From: Chryseobacterium kimseyorum
GTDB taxonomy: Bacteria; Bacteroidota; Bacteroidia; Flavobacteriales; Weeksellaceae
Assembly (NCBI RefSeq): GCF_025971945.1
Contig: NZ_JAPDHW010000017.1
Coordinates: 1 to 64,000 of the forward strand
DNA: 64,000 bases
Reading direction: 5' to 3'
The notes under the pieces were generated by a model. It saw only the letters and a list, made by a program, of their open reading frames with translations, was not told the DNA's origin and did not search any database. Positions 61,507 through 64,000 of the stretch are shown here, in pieces (positions within the stretch are counted from its first letter, which is position 1; every line of letters starts with the position of its first letter). The position numbers were made by a program, and so were the translations under genes.

Positions 61507-61725
61507 ATTATAAAACAAAACAACTGGACTGCAAATCCTACCAAGAAACAATTTATTTTATCCGTGACACTCTACTTTGTAAGTGTATTTTTACTGACCG
61601 CAGCTCTGACTAATTTCTATGAAGAGCGTATTGATCTTCAAAAACATTTTTTATCATTATTAGTAATTTTTTTCGCCACTCTTATGGTGGGAAAAGTGAC
61701 AGTAAACTACTTTAAAAATTCTTAA
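61507..61725 (+). CDS. Small two-helix membrane protein with no usual start codon
   Basis: A frame open from 61501 to TAA at 61723-61725. It encodes KQNNWTANPTKKQFILSV and then two hydrophobic helices (FILSVTLYFVSVFLLTAALT; FLSLLVIFFATLMVGKVTV) joined by NFYEERIDLQKH, ending NYFKNS. No ATG, GTG or TTG opens the N-terminal part; ATT at 61507 is the most upstream candidate, and GTG near 61561 would begin inside the first helix. The composition is that of a real membrane protein. The start is unsettled. Confidence 0.5.
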   Translation: MIKQNNWTANPTKKQFILSVTLYFVSVFLLTAALTNFYEERIDLQKHFLSLLVIFFATLMVGKVTVNYFKNS

Positions 61726-61781
61726 ATTATTCTTTTAAAATCAGGTCGACAAATTGCCTGGTTACCCATCCATAAAATCAA

Positions 61782-61815
61782 ACTCCTGAGAACTTTAGTT
61801 TTCAGGAATTTTTAT
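61782..61815 (+). terminator. Terminator after the small membrane-protein frame
   Basis: TCCTGA / TCAGGA arms, loop with A-T pairs, then a T run. It supports transcription of the small frame before it. Confidence 0.7.
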
Positions 61816-61909
61816 TTAAAAAAAAAACAAATTCTTTAAAAGTAGATTTAAATTAAAAAAAGAGAAACCTGATGCATTAGGATTTTAAAAAAACTGTTCA
61901 TTATTTCAA

Positions 61910-62521
61910 TTAAAAATCACGCACTAACCTAAACGTTAAATTAATACGTTCTTTCATCGGCACTGTAGATTTAGCAATGCGATGCTCCCAATTTTCCTGA
62001 AGATCGCCTTTCATAATGAGTAGAGATCCATGCGGAAGCGGCAGACTGTATTTACTTTGATGATGATCTTTTTTCCTAAAATCAAAATTTCTCGTTTGCC
62101 CTAAACTTACGGAGGCAATGACCGGACGGTTTCCATATCTGCTTTCTTTATCCCTGTGCCATGCGACAGAATCATTTCCATCCCTGTAAAGATTGAGCAG
62201 AACAGAGTTGAATTCGTATTCAAATGTTTTTTCAATCTTTTGTTTTAAAGAAAGTAATGTTGGCGTCCACTGATTGACATCAAATTCATTTTCTCCCGCC
62301 TGATAAGACTTTTCGACATCTCCATACCAGGCAGTTAACCTCGGAGTAACCACCATCTTATCATACATTTTCTGAGATCTCTGTTTCCAGGGCGTATTCT
62401 TTAGAAGCTCATCCTGTAGTCGGTCTGCCTCTTCACTACTTAGGAAAGCTTCTTTAAATTCCAACAGATCTTTTGGAAATTCATAAAACTCATCTGAACC
62501 GAATAAACTGAGCTGATTCAT
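61910..62521 (-). CDS. alkB: AlkB-like 2-oxoglutarate/Fe(II) dioxygenase
   Basis: A 203-residue enzyme that removes alkyl groups from nucleic-acid bases. The Fe ligands are in VAWHRDKE (HxD near 119-121) and in the late ENWEHRIAKS (His), with the 2-oxoglutarate Arg in RINLTFRLV; the substrate-side PRLTAWYGD is also present. The frame is open to 62533; ATG 62521 (MNQLSLFG) is preferred. Close to the ALKBH2/3-like type of Bacteroidota. Gene symbol by family. Confidence 0.9.
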   Translation of the reverse strand: MNQLSLFGSDEFYEFPKDLLEFKEAFLSSEEADRLQDELLKNTPWKQRSQKMYDKMVVTPRLTAWYGDVEKSYQAGENEFDVNQWTPTLLSLKQKIEKTFEYEFNSVLLNLYRDGNDSVAWHRDKESRYGNRPVIASVSLGQTRNFDFRKKDHHQSKYSLPLPHGSLLIMKGDLQENWEHRIAKSTVPMKERINLTFRLVRDF

Positions 62522-62599
62522 TGTATCTACCATTATTTTTCTAAATTTAATGCCATCACGATAATCTTACTATGCTCTATTTTTACCTAAAACATTTTT

Positions 62600-63511
62600 T
62601 TAATTAAATGACTGCCTGAATTCTAACGGAGTCTGACTCGTTTTATTTTTGAATAATCTGGTAAAAGACTGCGGATAATCAAACCCAAGCTGGTAGGCAA
62701 TTTCAGATACCGAAAGATTGGTGGTCGACAGTATTTCTTTTGCCATTTCAATAAGTCTGTTGTGAATATGCTGCTGTGTATTGAGACCTGTTAATGAGCG
62801 CAAAAGATCACTTAAATAATTGGTGGAAACATGTAGTTTTTCTGCAACATACTGTACCGAAGGCATACCCGACTGTTGACTGTTATCAGAACTAAAGTAA
62901 GAATCCAGGACCTTCTCAAACTGCTCGATCAGATCATCATTTACCGCTTTATAGGTAATAAATTGCCTTTTGTAAAACCTGCTGCTGTAATTTAGCAGCA
63001 ACTCGATCTGCGAAATAATAACGTCCTGACTGTAGTCGTCTATCCTGTTTTTCAATTCTTCATCAATAATTTTGAAAACAGAAAATATCGTTTCTTTTTC
63101 CTTTTCAGAGAGATGAAGAGCCTCATCTGTATCATACGAAAAGAAACCATACTGTCTGATCTTTTTAGCCAAAGAATAAGAAAGGAAAAAATCAGAATGG
63201 ATCAGTAGAATAAAACCTTTGCCTTTACTACTTTTCGGTTTTTCAAAGAGCTGTCCCGGCGCCGTAAATACCAAACCACCTTCCCCAAAATCATAATGAT
63301 GCTGCCCATATTTTGCCCGGCCAATACTGTCTTTGTATGCCATCTTATAAAAATCCAACACCAGATAGTCTGGCATGGTATCTTCCGGCACAGTCATTTC
63401 TTCTATGCGGATAAAACTCACCAGTGGATTTTCAGGTTTGGGCAGGCCAAACATCTGATGGAATTCTGATAATGATTTAAATTTATGCAGATTAATGTGT
63501 TTACTTCCCAT
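62600..63511 (-). CDS. AraC-family transcriptional regulator
   Basis: A 303-residue regulator. The N-terminal sensing half (1-170) is cupin-like (FGEGGLVFTAPGQLFEKP), and the C-terminal 100 residues form the double helix-turn-helix: AEKLHVSTNYLSDLLRSLTG and LSVSEIAYQLGFDYPQSFTRLFKNKTSQTPLEFRQS (read as AYQLGFDYPQSFTRLFKNK). It lies next to and in the same direction as the SDR at the window end, 74 bp downstream of it, and is probably its regulator. Confidence 0.92.
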   Translation of the reverse strand: MGSKHINLHKFKSLSEFHQMFGLPKPENPLVSFIRIEEMTVPEDTMPDYLVLDFYKMAYKDSIGRAKYGQHHYDFGEGGLVFTAPGQLFEKPKSSKGKGFILLIHSDFFLSYSLAKKIRQYGFFSYDTDEALHLSEKEKETIFSVFKIIDEELKNRIDDYSQDVIISQIELLLNYSSRFYKRQFITYKAVNDDLIEQFEKVLDSYFSSDNSQQSGMPSVQYVAEKLHVSTNYLSDLLRSLTGLNTQQHIHNRLIEMAKEILSTTNLSVSEIAYQLGFDYPQSFTRLFKNKTSQTPLEFRQSFN

Positions 63512-63585
63512 CTTTTAAACTGTTAAGAACAACCATCAAAAATCTATTATTCTGACGGTCGTCCTAAGCAAAATTACTGAATTAA

Positions 63586-64000
63586 TTACCAAGCTGTTTC
63601 GCCAGTTTCCGGATTGTATTCTTCGCTGATAAATTTTCCGGTGGGTCCGTCTTCGCCAATCATTGCAAATTTTGCAATTCTCTGGCCTCCTTCCTGAACA
63701 GTTCCTGTACCTCTGTGACCGTTAAAATCTGTTGCGACAAATCCCGGACAAACAGCATTCACTTTAAAATTGGTATCCCTCAGTTCGTACGCAAGATTGA
63801 TTGTATACATATTCATCGCAGCTTTAGATGCAGGATATACTGCCGCTTTGTGGTGGTAATAAATCCAGTTGGGATCACAATTCAGCGTGAGTGAGCAGCC
63901 ACTTGAAGATACATTGACGATTCTGGGCTGTTCTGATTTTTTCAGTAAATCAATAAATGTTTGCGTCACTCGGATCACGCCGTAGAAATTCGTTTCCATC
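63586..64000 (-). CDS. Short-chain dehydrogenase, C-terminal part
   Basis: The frame is open at the window edge, so the gene starts beyond base 64000. The visible 137 residues contain the mid-chain METNFYGVIRVTQTF, the catalytic Ser in IVNVSSSGC, YPASKAAMNMYT with YxxxK, and VNAVCPGFVATDFNGHRG, as in classical SDRs of the carbonyl-reductase-like type, and end in PETGETAW. It is upstream of, and co-directional with, the AraC gene. Confidence 0.9.
   Translation of the reverse strand, partial: METNFYGVIRVTQTFIDLLKKSEQPRIVNVSSSGCSLTLNCDPNWIYYHHKAAVYPASKAAMNMYTINLAYELRDTNFKVNAVCPGFVATDFNGHRGTGTVQEGGQRIAKFAMIGEDGPTGKFISEEYNPETGETAW

Noticed and set aside
1..64000. tRNA genes, rRNA, CRISPR arrays and complete insertion sequences
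   Set aside because: No cloverleaf, array or transposase was seen on either strand, although no scanning program could be run.

Overview
The window reads as chromosomal DNA of a flavobacterium close to Chryseobacterium (Bacteroidota, Weeksellaceae). The evidence is AT-rich DNA, exported proteins with short signal peptides ending in a Q-type cleavage site, promoters of the Bacteroidota type (TTG, about 19 bp, then TAnnTTTG), almost no Shine-Dalgarno sequences, a DnaG whose zinc finger has lost its cysteines, and gene neighbourhoods I associate with that group. No rRNA, tRNA, CRISPR array or intact insertion sequence was seen.

Layout. 1-6.3 kb: tail of an outer-membrane protein, an M28 peptidase, folP, then a + strand run DUF1599 / DoxX-like / TerB-like / tpiA. 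6.3-13.5 kb: clpP and dnaG on the - strand, then tsaE, alanine dehydrogenase, a small protein and a LytS/LytTR two-component pair on the + strand. 13.5-19.8 kb: a CPA2 antiporter, tyrA behind what looks like a tyrosine attenuator, a DUF2089 regulator with two small membrane proteins, and a beta-lactamase-fold hydrolase. 19.8-27 kb: a - strand block with sdaA, amt, an alpha/beta hydrolase, two tandem YceI proteins, glucokinase and an outer-membrane barrel. 27-34 kb: a DUF1800/DUF1501 export pair, a WYL regulator, HopJ and the RNA ligase rtcB. 34-38.8 kb: an accessory island. 39-50.4 kb: a secreted protein, a cold-shock protein, pnp, a PagL-like protein, rpsO, mgtE, a metal-binding receptor, NDH-2 and a CinA-family protein. 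50.8-64 kb: DUF1826, a GH95 fucosidase, two short-chain dehydrogenases (SDRs), egtD, a Crp/Fnr regulator, a four-PAS histidine kinase, alkB, an AraC regulator and a partial SDR.

Four stretches stand out. (1) The island after rtcB holds an AAA-type ATPase, an HNH nuclease and a TIR-like protein, which resembles a Septu-type (PtuA/PtuB) anti-phage system with an added TIR effector. The ATPase is cut by a single in-frame stop. The island starts directly after a second, mosaic copy of the rtcB 3' end that carries the terminator the full gene lacks, a likely scar of integration. (2) Upstream of tyrA lies an 18-codon reading frame with three consecutive Tyr codons, followed by a terminator hairpin and a possible competing hairpin, the pattern of ribosome-mediated attenuation. 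(3) Near-identical 16-bp palindromes precede both the Crp/Fnr gene and the SDR behind it, each 21 bp from a promoter-like element, which suggests a small autoregulated unit. (4) Several gaps carry degenerate intergenic repeats, including six tandem hexamers directly before the WYL regulator start codon.

All calls come from reading the sequence and from family knowledge; no database search was run.
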